Shown: piece by piece, positions 41,998 through 51,406 of the stretch
Position numbering within the stretch: position 1 is the first letter of the stretch
Layout of the letters: every line of letters starts with the position of its first letter
DNA from: Pedobacter duraquae
GTDB lineage: Bacteria; Bacteroidota; Bacteroidia; Sphingobacteriales; Sphingobacteriaceae
Assembly (NCBI RefSeq): GCF_004362245.1
Contig: NZ_SNWM01000003.1
Span: forward strand, 434,001 to 498,000
Direction of reading: 5' to 3'
Length of the DNA stretch: 64,000 nt
Position numbers and translations under genes: made by a program
Notes under the pieces: generated by a model
What the model was told of the DNA's origin: nothing
Database searches by the model: none
Seen by the model: the letters and a program-made list of their open reading frames with translations, nothing else

Positions 41998-43329
41998 ATG
42001 AAAAATACAATGAACTCAAAACATATACTTAAAAGTGTACTGGCAGTCGCATTTATTGCTGGTCTCTCTTCCTGTAAGCCAGAACTGAAAGATGTTACTC
42101 CTACTAACGGTCAGGCTGATTTCTCCCGTTACATTGCAATAGGGAACTCGCTTACTTCCGGTTATGCCGATAACGGCCTTTATCTTGAAGGACAAAAAAA
42201 TTCATATCCTGAGATGCTTGCTGCACAAATGAAAAATGTTGGCGGCGGTAATTTCTCAACTCCATTTTTTACAGAAGCACATGCTAATGGATCTGGTTAC
42301 GCTAAGCTGTTGGGGTTAAATGCTAACGGTACCCCGAACATAGGGGCTGAAACCAGTAACCTTGCAGTTCGCGGACAAGTTGCTATTCCCGGCTTCGGAA
42401 ACGTTGTTTTATATGACAAATACAGCGGAGATTTAAATAATTATGGTGTACCGGGAATCAAACTGGCACACGTAAACCTGGCTGCCTATGGTAACCTGAA
42501 TGGTTATTATGAACGCTTATTGCCGGGAAATGCAGGAACCAATTCTACAACATACCTGGATTTTGTAATGGCTAAGCCTTATACCTTCTTTAGTATGTGG
42601 TTAGGGAATAATGATATCCTTGGTTATGCCAGTTCTGGTGGGGTAGGTGATATTCCAACTCCTAAGGCTGATTTTGCTGCACTTTATGCTGCTACCGTAA
42701 ACCGGCTTGTGGGTAGTAAAGCTAAAGGTGTTGTAGCTACAATCCCGGACGTAACAACTACGCCTTATTTTAGAACAGTCACTCTGGCTACTTTATTGGC
42801 TACTATCCGTGCTACTGCGGCTGGTGCAAGCGTAACAACGTTATATATTCAAACCGGTGCCGGCACACGCGCAGCAACTGCAGCTGATTTATTTACGCTT
42901 ACCTTAAGTTCTGCAGGTGTAATGGGAGTTCCAAACGGTGCAGGGTTGCCTTACGGCTTACATCCCTTAAATCCAATCGAAAATAAATATGTGTTGGATG
43001 CAACCGAAGTAGCTACTGTAAATGATTTCACGGCGGCTTATAATGCCACCATTACCTCTGTGGCTAGTGCCAATGGATTGGCGCTGATGGATGCGAACAC
43101 ATTATTAAAACAATATAACACACCTACTCAGGTGAATGGCGCCGTCGTAAGTTCTGCTTATATTACAGGAAACTTGTTCTCCCTGGATGGAATCCATTTA
43201 ACCCCGATGGGCTATGCAATTACTGCTAATGCTTTCATTAAAGCAATAAACACTAAGTATGGTTCGTCTATTCCTATTGTTGATGTTACAAAATATAGAG
43301 GTGTCAAATTCCCTCTGAATAACAACTAA
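41998..43329 (+). CDS. SGNH/GDSL-type hydrolase lipoprotein
   Basis: A 443-residue lipoprotein. MKNTMNSKHILKSVLAVAFIAG, then LSSC at about residue 25 as the lipobox; the ATG at 42010 (codon 5) is a possible alternative start. The GDSL block I is YIAIGNSLTSGYADNG, block III-like WLGNNDILG, and block V SLDGIHLTPMGYA with the catalytic Asp and His. Such enzymes cleave esters of lipids, often on the cell surface. Ala/Thr-rich stretches (ATLLATIRATAAGAS) are unusual inside the domain. It forms an operon with the FadL porin and ends at a strong terminator. Confidence 0.9.
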   Translation: MKNTMNSKHILKSVLAVAFIAGLSSCKPELKDVTPTNGQADFSRYIAIGNSLTSGYADNGLYLEGQKNSYPEMLAAQMKNVGGGNFSTPFFTEAHANGSGYAKLLGLNANGTPNIGAETSNLAVRGQVAIPGFGNVVLYDKYSGDLNNYGVPGIKLAHVNLAAYGNLNGYYERLLPGNAGTNSTTYLDFVMAKPYTFFSMWLGNNDILGYASSGGVGDIPTPKADFAALYAATVNRLVGSKAKGVVATIPDVTTTPYFRTVTLATLLATIRATAAGASVTTLYIQTGAGTRAATAADLFTLTLSSAGVMGVPNGAGLPYGLHPLNPIENKYVLDATEVATVNDFTAAYNATITSVASANGLALMDANTLLKQYNTPTQVNGAVVSSAYITGNLFSLDGIHLTPMGYAITANAFIKAINTKYGSSIPIVDVTKYRGVKFPLNNN

Positions 43330-43341
43330 TAGATAAAACGA

Positions 43342-43374
43342 AAGGCCCGCTGAATTTATCAGCGGGCCTTTTTT
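43342..43374 (+). terminator. Terminator of the FadL-SGNH operon
   Basis: AAGGCCCGCTGA (43342-43353) pairs perfectly with TCAGCGGGCCTT (43359-43370), loop ATTTA, then six T (43369-43374). It may also act on the convergent msrA transcript. Confidence 0.95.
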
Positions 43375-43380
43375 ATAGAC

Positions 43381-43983
43381 TTATTTTTTCTTTAGTTTCG
43401 CCTTAAAGACTTTTTCTAACTTATCCAGCTTAGGCAGGATAACTAATCTGCAATAGGGCTGATCTGCATTTTTATTGAAATAATCCTGGTGGTAAGCTTC
43501 GGCTACATAAAAAGGCTGCGCTTTGGTAATTGCTGTTACAACAGGTCTGCCATAGGCATTCGTTTTATTGAGTTCTGCTTTATACTGTTCAGCAGTAGCT
43601 TTTTGCTCTGGACTATTGTAAAATACAACTGATCTGTATTGCGTACCTACATCAGCACCCTGGCGATTTAATGTCGTCGGATCATGACTTTTCCAAAATA
43701 CGGCCAACAAATCATCGTAGGAAATTTTTGAAGGATCGTAGGTAAGTTCTATTACTTCAGCATGGCCCGTGGTCCCAGTACATACATCTTCGTAACTAGG
43801 GCTTGGTACATCACCACCTTCGTATCCAGATCTTACGCTTACCACCCCTTCGAGGCGCTGAAATACTGCTTCTGAACACCAGAAACATCCCATGCCAAAA
43901 GTGGCTTTTTGTAATTTATTGTTTTGTGCCTGCACGCTACCGATGGTTAAGAGCAGTATCGCAATCAAAGTTAAACGTTTCAT
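43381..43983 (-). CDS. msrA: Peptide methionine (S)-S-oxide reductase, exported
   Basis: A 200-residue enzyme that reduces the S-form of methionine sulfoxide in oxidised proteins. The catalytic GMGCFWCSEAVFQRLEGV is present, with VRSGYEGG and the GHAEVIELTYDP and YHQDYF motifs. The signal peptide MKRLTLIAILLLTIGSVQAQ sends it to the periplasm, unlike cytoplasmic MsrA. No MsrB is fused or adjacent. Confidence 0.95.
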   Translation of the reverse strand: MKRLTLIAILLLTIGSVQAQNNKLQKATFGMGCFWCSEAVFQRLEGVVSVRSGYEGGDVPSPSYEDVCTGTTGHAEVIELTYDPSKISYDDLLAVFWKSHDPTTLNRQGADVGTQYRSVVFYNSPEQKATAEQYKAELNKTNAYGRPVVTAITKAQPFYVAEAYHQDYFNKNADQPYCRLVILPKLDKLEKVFKAKLKKK

Positions 43984-44211
43984 ATCTGTGTCTTTCGTGT
44001 TGTGTATGTAAATTTACGCAAGTCTGTTTGTTAAAGATTTATTTTACTAAATTTCGTCTTGAAATTGACAATGGCTTGATTATGTTGCGGTAATTGAAAA
44101 CTGTTAATAACTTAAGTTGTTTATAATAAAATAGATATACTGCTATTATTTAGGCTATCCACATTTTTCTGATTAGTTTTTTAATTTAGATCCACATTAG
44201 CAAAAACAAAT

Positions 44212-45174
44212 ATGTCAACACCGTATATTCCAAGTTTAGACCTGGGCTCGTACATTAATGGTACAGAAGAGCAACGTAAAAAATTCTCTGACGAACTGGG
44301 CAGAGCCTTTAATGATTCAGGATTTGTAACGATCACCAATCATGGCGTTAGTCAGGAGCTGATTGATAAGCTATATGAAAATATTAAAGCGATGTTTGCG
44401 CTATCTCCCGATCAGAAAAAAGAATATGAAAAGCCTGAACTGGCTGGTCAACGTGGCTATACCAGTCCCGGTAAAGAAACTGCAAAAGGTGCGAAAACTG
44501 CAGACCTTAAGGAGTTCTGGCAGATTGGCCAGGAAGTACTTGACGCGGATCCTATCAAAGCAGAATATCCGGATAATGAATTCCTGACTGAGCTTCCAGA
44601 ATTTAACGAAGTTACGCGTGAAATTTACCAACGATTGGAAGCGAATGGCAAGCACTTGTTACGTGCAATTGCTACCTATTTAAGTTTGCCTGTCGATTAT
44701 TTCGACGCACATGTTCATAATGGTAATTCTATTTTAAGGGGCATTCATTATTTTCCGATAGAGAATCCAGAATCTATTCCTGATGATGCCGTACGCGCCG
44801 GAGCACATGAGGATATCAATTTGATAACTTTATTGATTGGAGCAAGTGCTGATGGGCTTGAAGTACTTACGCGGTCAAACGAATGGTTGGCCATTAAGGC
44901 GCATCATACTGATATTGTTGTCAATGTTGGTGATATGCTGCAAAGGTTAACAAATAACAAGTTAAAATCGACTACGCACAGAGTGGTAAACCCACCGCGA
45001 GAACTGATGAAAACATCACGTTATTCGGTTCCTTTCTTTTTGCACCCGCGTTCTGATATGGATTTAACGAGTTTGGAATCATGCATTGATGAGGCGCATC
45101 CTAAAGTATATGAAGACATGACTGCCGGCGAGTACCTTGATGAAAGATTGAGAGAAATCGGATTGAAGAAATAA
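44212..45174 (+). CDS. 2-oxoglutarate/Fe(II)-dependent oxygenase (isopenicillin-N-synthase family)
   Basis: A 320-residue non-haem iron oxygenase. The N-terminal DIOX_N region is IPSLDLGSYINGT and FNDSGFVTITNHGVS. The iron ligands are H and D in GAHEDINLITLL and H in STTHRVVNP, and the 2-oxoglutarate Arg is in RYSVPFFLHP. It resembles the ethylene-forming/1-aminocyclopropane-carboxylate-oxidase-like bacterial group whose substrates are mostly unknown. Stand-alone gene with its own terminator. Confidence 0.92.
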   Translation: MSTPYIPSLDLGSYINGTEEQRKKFSDELGRAFNDSGFVTITNHGVSQELIDKLYENIKAMFALSPDQKKEYEKPELAGQRGYTSPGKETAKGAKTADLKEFWQIGQEVLDADPIKAEYPDNEFLTELPEFNEVTREIYQRLEANGKHLLRAIATYLSLPVDYFDAHVHNGNSILRGIHYFPIENPESIPDDAVRAGAHEDINLITLLIGASADGLEVLTRSNEWLAIKAHHTDIVVNVGDMLQRLTNNKLKSTTHRVVNPPRELMKTSRYSVPFFLHPRSDMDLTSLESCIDEAHPKVYEDMTAGEYLDERLREIGLKK

Positions 45175-45182
45175 TTCATCTT

Positions 45183-45229
45183 AAAAAAGAAGAGGGGCAT
45201 TGCAGTATCTACAATGCCCCTCTTTTTTT
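45183..45229. terminator. Bidirectional terminator between the oxygenase and beta-lactamase-fold genes
   Basis: AGAGGGGCATTG (45191-45202) pairs perfectly with CAATGCCCCTCT (45212-45223), loop of nine bases, with an A-run before and a T-run after. Confidence 0.95.
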
Positions 45230-45239
45230 ATCTTGATTT

Positions 45240-47063
45240 TTATTTACTTGTTTTGCCAAGATCAATGGCTTTATTGATCACGTCTTGTATTCTACCACGA
45301 ATGGATAATTTAGAAAGTTGTTCTGATACCGTTGGATTTACTCTGTTTGAAAGAAATACATAGACCAGTCCACGCGATGGGTCTACCCAAACGCAGGTTC
45401 CGGTATAGCCAGTATGACCGAAAGTTTGAGGAGAGGCCGTTGCCGAAGGGTATTTTTTTGTAAGGTCTGGATCCCATCTATCAAAACCTAACCCTCTTCT
45501 GCTTACATTGGATTGTCGGGATGTAAACATTTCCACAGTCTGTGGCTTAAAATAAACTTCGCCGCCATAGGAACCTTTATTTAATAGCATCTGATAAATA
45601 ATAGCTACATCATTAGCACTGGCGAAGAGCCCTGCGTGCCCAGATACACCGCCTACCATTGCTGCGCCCTGATCGTGTACATATCCTACCAATAAAGTTT
45701 TGCGGAAGTAGGTGTCGTTTTCTGTTGGAACGATCTGATCTCTCGAAAACCTGTTGCGTGGCAGGAAACCAGCCGTCTGCATTCCTAAAGGTTGGTAAAA
45801 GTTTTCTTGTACGTATTGATTTAGTGGTTCTCCACTCAAGCGTTCCACAATGTCTTTCATTACGTACATACTGATATCGCTGTATACATATTTACCTCTT
45901 GTCTTGATTGGAGAATTCAGCATCTTGGGCCACATCACATCTTTAAAATAATCTTTTCGGAGATAATATCCGTCAGCCACTTTTGTAGGAAAAGCAGCAG
46001 ATGTGTCGGAGCTGTGGTCTGCGGGTTTAATAGCGTCTTGAAAGGGTATGTAAGGGATAAATCCCGCCTGATGCAGCATTACCTCCCTAACCTGAATGTT
46101 ATTCATGGGTGTTATTCTGGCCTTGGGAATATAAGCACCTATATTGGTGTCGAGATTCAGCTTATTTTGTTCGAATAACCGCATCACGGTGGGTGTAGTC
46201 GCTGTTACTTTGGTTACCGAGGCCAAGTCAAAAATGTCAGTAAGCTTATCAGGCATAGCGCCGTCATAGGTGTGACTGCCATAGGCCTTATTAAAAATAA
46301 CCTTACCATCCTTAGCCACGAGCACAACCATACCCGGGGCGGCTTTCGCGTTGATGGCTTCGGCGGTAATACGGTCAATTTCTGCCAGATCATCAGAATT
46401 TACACCTGCGTCTTCAGGAACAGTATACATAAGTCTGGTGCTTTGCGTGATGAAACCGGATCCTGAAGTGTATTTTCCAGAGTAAGCTCGTGTAAGCGTT
46501 TTCGTTGCTGGCATACCGCCGAAAATAATCTGCGGAACGATTGCAGCCGCCTCAATGTCTGTAAGGTCTGTCCATACAATCGGCGCTGAAATCATATCGA
46601 AAGCAGCTAAGCTTTTTCCATTGCCAAACAAATTGATAATAACTTGCTTGTTTTTTGCCAGTATATTGATAAAGTTAATGAACCTGCCGTTGCCAGTTTG
46701 TTGATCGGTCAGGGTAACAACAATTGTGTTATAGTATTTGAGGTCGTCCTCCAGCTCGTCTAACGTGGCTTGCGAACTGTATTTGCCTGCATCAAAGGGG
46801 GTAACCTTCGCGTATTTATTCAGCAGGCTGTCAACTGTAGATTGATTGGCATAGCCCAAGTTTACAGAAGCAATTTGTTTTTTGTCGAGTGCTGTAAGCG
46901 GGATAATGTTGTTTTGATTGTTTAATAATACTGTGTTTTTAAGTGCGTCATTTATCATTGTAAGCCGCGTCTGGTTCTTTTTGTGATCCTGCGCGCAGGC
47001 GGTTAGGGTACTCAAAGCTATACTGCAAATAAGTAATAACGCTCCAAGGTTATTTTTTTTCAT
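45240..47063 (-). CDS. Serine hydrolase (class C beta-lactamase fold) with GH3 C-terminal-like domain, lipoprotein
   Basis: About 607 residues from the ATG at 47063 (MKKNNLGALLLICSIALSTLTAC, lipidated Cys at about 23). Residues about 35-205 look like the C-terminal domain of a glycoside hydrolase family 3 enzyme (ALKNTVLLNNQNNIIPL, TIVVTLTDQQTG, VIINLFGNG), but the catalytic GH3 barrel is absent. The second half is a penicillin-binding/beta-lactamase domain: SVTK (SxxK) in DLASVTKVTAT, YSD in VYSDISMYV for the YxN motif, and HTG in GHTGYTG for KTG. Full-length Bacteroidota relatives fuse a GH3 N-acetylglucosaminidase to such an esterase, which suggests peptidoglycan or glycan turnover. The start overlaps the preceding gene by 14 bases. 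Confidence 0.85.
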   Translation of the reverse strand: MKKNNLGALLLICSIALSTLTACAQDHKKNQTRLTMINDALKNTVLLNNQNNIIPLTALDKKQIASVNLGYANQSTVDSLLNKYAKVTPFDAGKYSSQATLDELEDDLKYYNTIVVTLTDQQTGNGRFINFINILAKNKQVIINLFGNGKSLAAFDMISAPIVWTDLTDIEAAAIVPQIIFGGMPATKTLTRAYSGKYTSGSGFITQSTRLMYTVPEDAGVNSDDLAEIDRITAEAINAKAAPGMVVLVAKDGKVIFNKAYGSHTYDGAMPDKLTDIFDLASVTKVTATTPTVMRLFEQNKLNLDTNIGAYIPKARITPMNNIQVREVMLHQAGFIPYIPFQDAIKPADHSSDTSAAFPTKVADGYYLRKDYFKDVMWPKMLNSPIKTRGKYVYSDISMYVMKDIVERLSGEPLNQYVQENFYQPLGMQTAGFLPRNRFSRDQIVPTENDTYFRKTLLVGYVHDQGAAMVGGVSGHAGLFASANDVAIIYQMLLNKGSYGGEVYFKPQTVEMFTSRQSNVSRRGLGFDRWDPDLTKKYPSATASPQTFGHTGYTGTCVWVDPSRGLVYVFLSNRVNPTVSEQLSKLSIRGRIQDVINKAIDLGKTSK

Positions 47064-48684
47064 AAACTTTCTCTCCATTAACATAGGTTTTTAATACACG
47101 CGTTTTTAGAATATTTCCGGGTGCGGTAGTCATAATATCGGTATCCAGGATCACAAAGTCGGCCAATTTTCCTTTTTCAAGACTTCCCTTTTCTTTTTCT
47201 TCAAAATTAGCCTTAGCTGCCCAAATGGTCATTCCTCTTAATGCCTCTTCTTTAGTGAGGGCATTCTCTGGCTGAAATCCTCCTGAGGGATAATTTTTGG
47301 CATCTTTTCGAGCTGTTGCAGCGTAGAATGTAAACATTGGATTAATGTCTTCGACAGGGAAGTCAGTGCCCAGGGGAATCCATCCATTTTGTTCTAAAAG
47401 TTGTTTATAAGCATAGGCACCCTTAAGTCTTTGCGTACCTAATCGTTCTCCCGCCCAGTACATATCGGATGTAGCATGTGTAGGTTGTACTGAAGGCACT
47501 ACACTTGTTTTCCCGAAAAGGTTGAAATCTGATGGAGCAATTACCTGTGCATGCTCAATGCGCCAGCGCTTATCGTTCTTGCTGCTTAATACTGTATTGT
47601 AAATTTTCAGGATGGTACGATTTGCCGAATCGCCGATGGCATGTGTACACATCTGAAATCCGTGTTTATTGATCATGGTGGCTACCTCTTCAAAATGTTT
47701 TGGATTACTCAATAAAAACCCACTTTTTCCGGGCATGTCAGTATAAGGTTGAAGTAGGGAGGCGCCGCGACTTCCTAATGCGCCGTCGGCATATACTTTA
47801 AACGCCCGAACATTGAGTCGATCGGTTTTAATGGCCCCTGTTTTAAATAGATAGTCATAATTGGCTTTGTCGTCTGAAAGCATCAGATAAAGGCGCATCT
47901 TCAACGCATCTTTATTTTGCATTTGCTTGATGACATCTATCATCGGCGCATCGATGCCACATTCGTCAACGGTGGTTAGTCCAACACCAAAGCACATAGC
48001 CTGTGCATCAAGCAGGGCTTTTTCAGTTGTTTTCTGATCTGGTTTAGGAATTTTATCAGCTACTAGTGCAACGGCATTGTCGATAAGCAAGCCCGTTGGA
48101 ACTCCGTTTTTATCTGCGATATCGCCGCCGGTGAGTATAAAACTTTTCTTAATTCCTGCAGCATCCAGCGCGCGTTGGTTTACAATAGCAGCATGTCCAT
48201 CTATTCGTGTAAGAAATACCGGGCGGTTTGGGAAAAGTTTATCGAGTTCAGTCTTATCTGGGAAAGCCTGATCAGGCCAGTCATTTTGATCCCAGCCTCT
48301 GCCAATCAACCAGCCATCTGGATGTGTTTTCGCAAAGTCTGTAAGCTTGTCTAAAACAGCTTTCCAACTCGTGGTTTCTTTGAGTTCTGCGGTCTGTAAT
48401 CCAAGTCCATATCTGTAGAAATGTGCATGCGCATCAATCAGGCCGGGATAGACAGCCTTGCCTTGTGCATCTATTTCTGTGGTTGCTTTGTAGGTTTTAC
48501 GAATCTCTTCGTCGCTGCCGGTTGCAAGAATCTTACCATCTTTAACAGCAAATGCCTGGACGGTATCGAAGTTATTATTTACCGTATAGACTTTTCCATG
48601 GTAAACGATGAGGTCGGCCTGCTTTGTGCCGCAGCTACTAAACAGCAATGTAGCGGCAATAAGGCCATAGAAAACTTTGTTCAT
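47050..48684 (-). CDS. Amidohydrolase (YtcJ-like), lipoprotein
   Basis: A 544-residue protein. MNKVFYGLIAATLLFSSC places the lipidated Cys at residue 18, unusual for a family that is usually cytoplasmic. The metal ligands are H in GLIDAHAHFYRYG, then H in THAIGDSANR and D in LGTDFPVE, as in Amidohydrolase_3 enzymes. The last strands (ILKTRVLKTYVNGEKVYEKK) complete the composite beta-sandwich. It hydrolyses an unknown amide or cyclic compound in the periplasm. It is the first gene of a two-gene unit with the beta-lactamase-fold protein. Confidence 0.9.
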   Translation of the reverse strand: MNKVFYGLIAATLLFSSCGTKQADLIVYHGKVYTVNNNFDTVQAFAVKDGKILATGSDEEIRKTYKATTEIDAQGKAVYPGLIDAHAHFYRYGLGLQTAELKETTSWKAVLDKLTDFAKTHPDGWLIGRGWDQNDWPDQAFPDKTELDKLFPNRPVFLTRIDGHAAIVNQRALDAAGIKKSFILTGGDIADKNGVPTGLLIDNAVALVADKIPKPDQKTTEKALLDAQAMCFGVGLTTVDECGIDAPMIDVIKQMQNKDALKMRLYLMLSDDKANYDYLFKTGAIKTDRLNVRAFKVYADGALGSRGASLLQPYTDMPGKSGFLLSNPKHFEEVATMINKHGFQMCTHAIGDSANRTILKIYNTVLSSKNDKRWRIEHAQVIAPSDFNLFGKTSVVPSVQPTHATSDMYWAGERLGTQRLKGAYAYKQLLEQNGWIPLGTDFPVEDINPMFTFYAATARKDAKNYPSGGFQPENALTKEEALRGMTIWAAKANFEEKEKGSLEKGKLADFVILDTDIMTTAPGNILKTRVLKTYVNGEKVYEKK

Positions 48685-48815
48685 GTGGTTCAGGTGTAAA
48701 CCTTAAAGATATAAAAAGGTTGTAGTGACTTCGTCATATAACAGCCAATTATATGAAAAGAAATTAGAGTTAAGGCTTATTTTCGCTAAATTAGCAGCTT
48801 TACCGGAGAATATAA

Positions 48816-50669
48816 ATGTCAGATATAATACAGCTTTTACCCGATAGCGTAGCTAATCAAATCGCTGCCGGAGAGGTGGTTCAAAGACCCGCATCGGCCG
48901 TAAAGGAATTGCTGGAAAATGCGATAGATGCAGGGGCAACAAAAGTGCAGCTGATACTAAAGGATGCTGGAAAAGCATTGATTCAGGTAATAGATAATGG
49001 TTGCGGAATGACCGTTACTGATGCCCGGATGTGTTTTGAACGCCACGCAACTTCCAAAGTACGTAAAGCAGAGGATCTTTTCGCTATCCGTACCATGGGT
49101 TTCAGAGGTGAGGCTATGGCCTCTATTGCCGCCATTTCGCAGGTAGAGATGAAGACCCGCAGACATGAAGATGAGTTGGGTACCCTAATTGAAATTGAAG
49201 GAGCAACCTTTATCAAACAGGAGCCGGTAGCTACATCTGCAGGGACGAGCATCTGTATCAAAAATCTTTTTTTCAATACTCCTGCCAGGCGTAATTTCCT
49301 GAAAAGTAATCCGGCGGAAATGCGGCACATCATTGATGAATTTCAGCGTGTATCATTGGCAAACCCACATATTGCTTTTAGTTTGCATCATGATGGTCTG
49401 GAGATTTACCGGCTACCGGCATTGTCTCTCAAGCAGCGTATTGTACATCTTTTTGGGAATAACTATAATGAAAGGCTTATTCCTGTAGAAGAAGAAACTA
49501 CGATCATCAACCTAAAAGGATTTATTGGCAAGCCTGAGTTTGCAAAAAAGACTAGAGGTGAACAGTTTTTCTTCGTCAATAATCGTTTCATCAAGGATGG
49601 TTATTTAAATCATGCAGTGACTAAAGCTTATCAGGATTTGTTGCCTGATGAGAATTTCCCATTGTATGTGCTTTTTATTGATATCGATCCCGCAAAAATT
49701 GATGTCAATGTACATCCTACAAAAACAGAAATTAAGTACCTTGAGGAGAAATCAATATATGCGATTCTGCATGCTGCAGTAAAGCGTTCACTGGGGAGAT
49801 TCAATATCAGCCCAACGATAGATTTTGACCAGGAGACAGGTTTCAGTGGTATGATCAGTTTAAAGAAGCCTGAAGATATTGTGCCGCCAAGCATCAATTT
49901 TAATCCTGACTTTAATCCCTTTGCTTCTGATAGAGCGGCGGTCAGGGAATCGCCGAGCTATGGCGGTCAGGAATACCGCGCAAACAGTAGTACAAAAAAC
50001 TGGGGTTCCTTATACGAAATTGCAAACCACAGTCCGGATACACAAGCCCGGATAGAGATGCCAGGGGATAATGCAGCTGAAGAAAAATTTATGCCTGTGC
50101 AGAAGCAATTCATGCAGCTGCATAACCGTTATATCATTTCGCAGATTAAATCAGGATTGATGCTGATTGACCAGCAGGCTGCGCATGAAAGGGTGCTGTA
50201 TGAAAGGTTTCTTGTACACCTTGAAGATCGTAAAGGTGCTTCTCAACAAAGTTTGTTTCCTCAGACGGTAACGTTAAGTCCTAATGACTATGAACTGGCC
50301 AGGAGCTTGTTGGATGATATTAAGAGTCTGGGGTTTGAAGTACGTGAATTTGGCAAAAATACTTTGGTTATTGAAGGTATTCCTGTTGATCTTGGAAGCA
50401 ATAACATCAACGAGACGCAACTTTTTGAAAGTCTGATCGAAGGATTTAAGAATTCGCAGCAGGAACTAAAATTAGATAAAAGAGATGCCCTTGCCAGAAG
50501 TCTGGCAAGAAACAGTGCCATCAAAAGTGGTGTAGCTATGGCGCAGGAAGAAATGAACATGCTGATAGAACAACTTTTTGCATGTAAGAGTCCCAATTTC
50601 AGTATCGGCGGCAGACCGGTGATACAAACAATAGGACTGACGGAGTTAGATAAAAAATTTGATAAATAA
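48816..50669 (+). CDS. mutL: DNA mismatch repair protein MutL
   Basis: A 617-residue MutL that couples mismatch recognition by MutS to strand cutting. The GHKL ATPase motifs are all there: KELLENAIDAGA (motif I), VIDNGCGM (II), GFRGEAMASIA (III), followed by the transducer (FFFVNNRFIKDGYL). The C-terminal dimer/endonuclease domain has DQQAAHERVLYE (452-463) where the endonuclease motif is normally DQHAxxExxxxE, so the His is replaced by Gln. The last motif reads GGRPVIQT near 605. A possible -7 box with one mismatch (TATTTTCG) lies at 48778-48785. Confidence 0.96.
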   Translation: MSDIIQLLPDSVANQIAAGEVVQRPASAVKELLENAIDAGATKVQLILKDAGKALIQVIDNGCGMTVTDARMCFERHATSKVRKAEDLFAIRTMGFRGEAMASIAAISQVEMKTRRHEDELGTLIEIEGATFIKQEPVATSAGTSICIKNLFFNTPARRNFLKSNPAEMRHIIDEFQRVSLANPHIAFSLHHDGLEIYRLPALSLKQRIVHLFGNNYNERLIPVEEETTIINLKGFIGKPEFAKKTRGEQFFFVNNRFIKDGYLNHAVTKAYQDLLPDENFPLYVLFIDIDPAKIDVNVHPTKTEIKYLEEKSIYAILHAAVKRSLGRFNISPTIDFDQETGFSGMISLKKPEDIVPPSINFNPDFNPFASDRAAVRESPSYGGQEYRANSSTKNWGSLYEIANHSPDTQARIEMPGDNAAEEKFMPVQKQFMQLHNRYIISQIKSGLMLIDQQAAHERVLYERFLVHLEDRKGASQQSLFPQTVTLSPNDYELARSLLDDIKSLGFEVREFGKNTLVIEGIPVDLGSNNINETQLFESLIEGFKNSQQELKLDKRDALARSLARNSAIKSGVAMAQEEMNMLIEQLFACKSPNFSIGGRPVIQTIGLTELDKKFDK

Positions 50670-50671
50670 AC

Positions 50672-51406
50672 ATGAATGTCCAAATACCACCAGTAGTTAA
50701 AAACCTACTGATAATTAATATACTTTTCTTTGCTGTAACCTGGGTATTAGGGAACAAGGGGATAGAACTCGGATTTTATCTTGGAGCATTTTATTTTGAC
50801 TCTCCGTTATTCAGGATATGGCAGCCAATCACGTACATGTTTATGCACGGTGGATTAACACATATCTTTTTTAATATGTTTGCGTTATACACTTTCGGAA
50901 GCGTATTGGAAGTTCATTGGGGTGCCAAAAGGTTTTTGAATTTCTACTTCATTACCGGTTTAGGCGCTTTGGCACTTCAACTACTTGTCCAGGCGTTTGA
51001 AGTTTATCAGATCACAGGTTCTATTGTTAATCATGGTGCAATACAGATAGATTTAGCCACAGAAGTTGTTTCAACAACTATTAAAGGATTGTCAGAAAGT
51101 CAATTGTCAACATTGCTTGGTATTTATAGCGGACCTATGGTCGGTGCTTCTGGAGCTATCTTTGGCCTGCTTGTGGCCTTTGGTATGTTATATCCAAATG
51201 TAGAATTGTATATCATGTTTATCCCTGTACCAGTTAAAGCAAAATATATCGTTCCTGTTTACATCGTACTTGAACTCTTCCTTGGTGTAGCACAGTTTCA
51301 GGGAGATTCTGTGGCCCATTATGCGCATCTCGGCGGTGCCTTACTTGGATATATATTAGTTAAGCTTTGGCGGAATAAAAATACTTTTTACGATTATTAT
51401 GAATAG
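50672..51406 (+). CDS. Rhomboid-family intramembrane serine protease
   Basis: A 244-residue membrane protease with six helices. Catalytic Ser160 is in GASGAIFG, and His219 is in AHLGGALLG; HGGLTHIFFNMFALYTFG is the conserved loop-1/helix-2 segment. It would cut single-span membrane proteins within the bilayer. It starts 2 bases after mutL and overlaps the next gene by 8 bases. Confidence 0.95.
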   Translation: MNVQIPPVVKNLLIINILFFAVTWVLGNKGIELGFYLGAFYFDSPLFRIWQPITYMFMHGGLTHIFFNMFALYTFGSVLEVHWGAKRFLNFYFITGLGALALQLLVQAFEVYQITGSIVNHGAIQIDLATEVVSTTIKGLSESQLSTLLGIYSGPMVGASGAIFGLLVAFGMLYPNVELYIMFIPVPVKAKYIVPVYIVLELFLGVAQFQGDSVAHYAHLGGALLGYILVKLWRNKNTFYDYYE

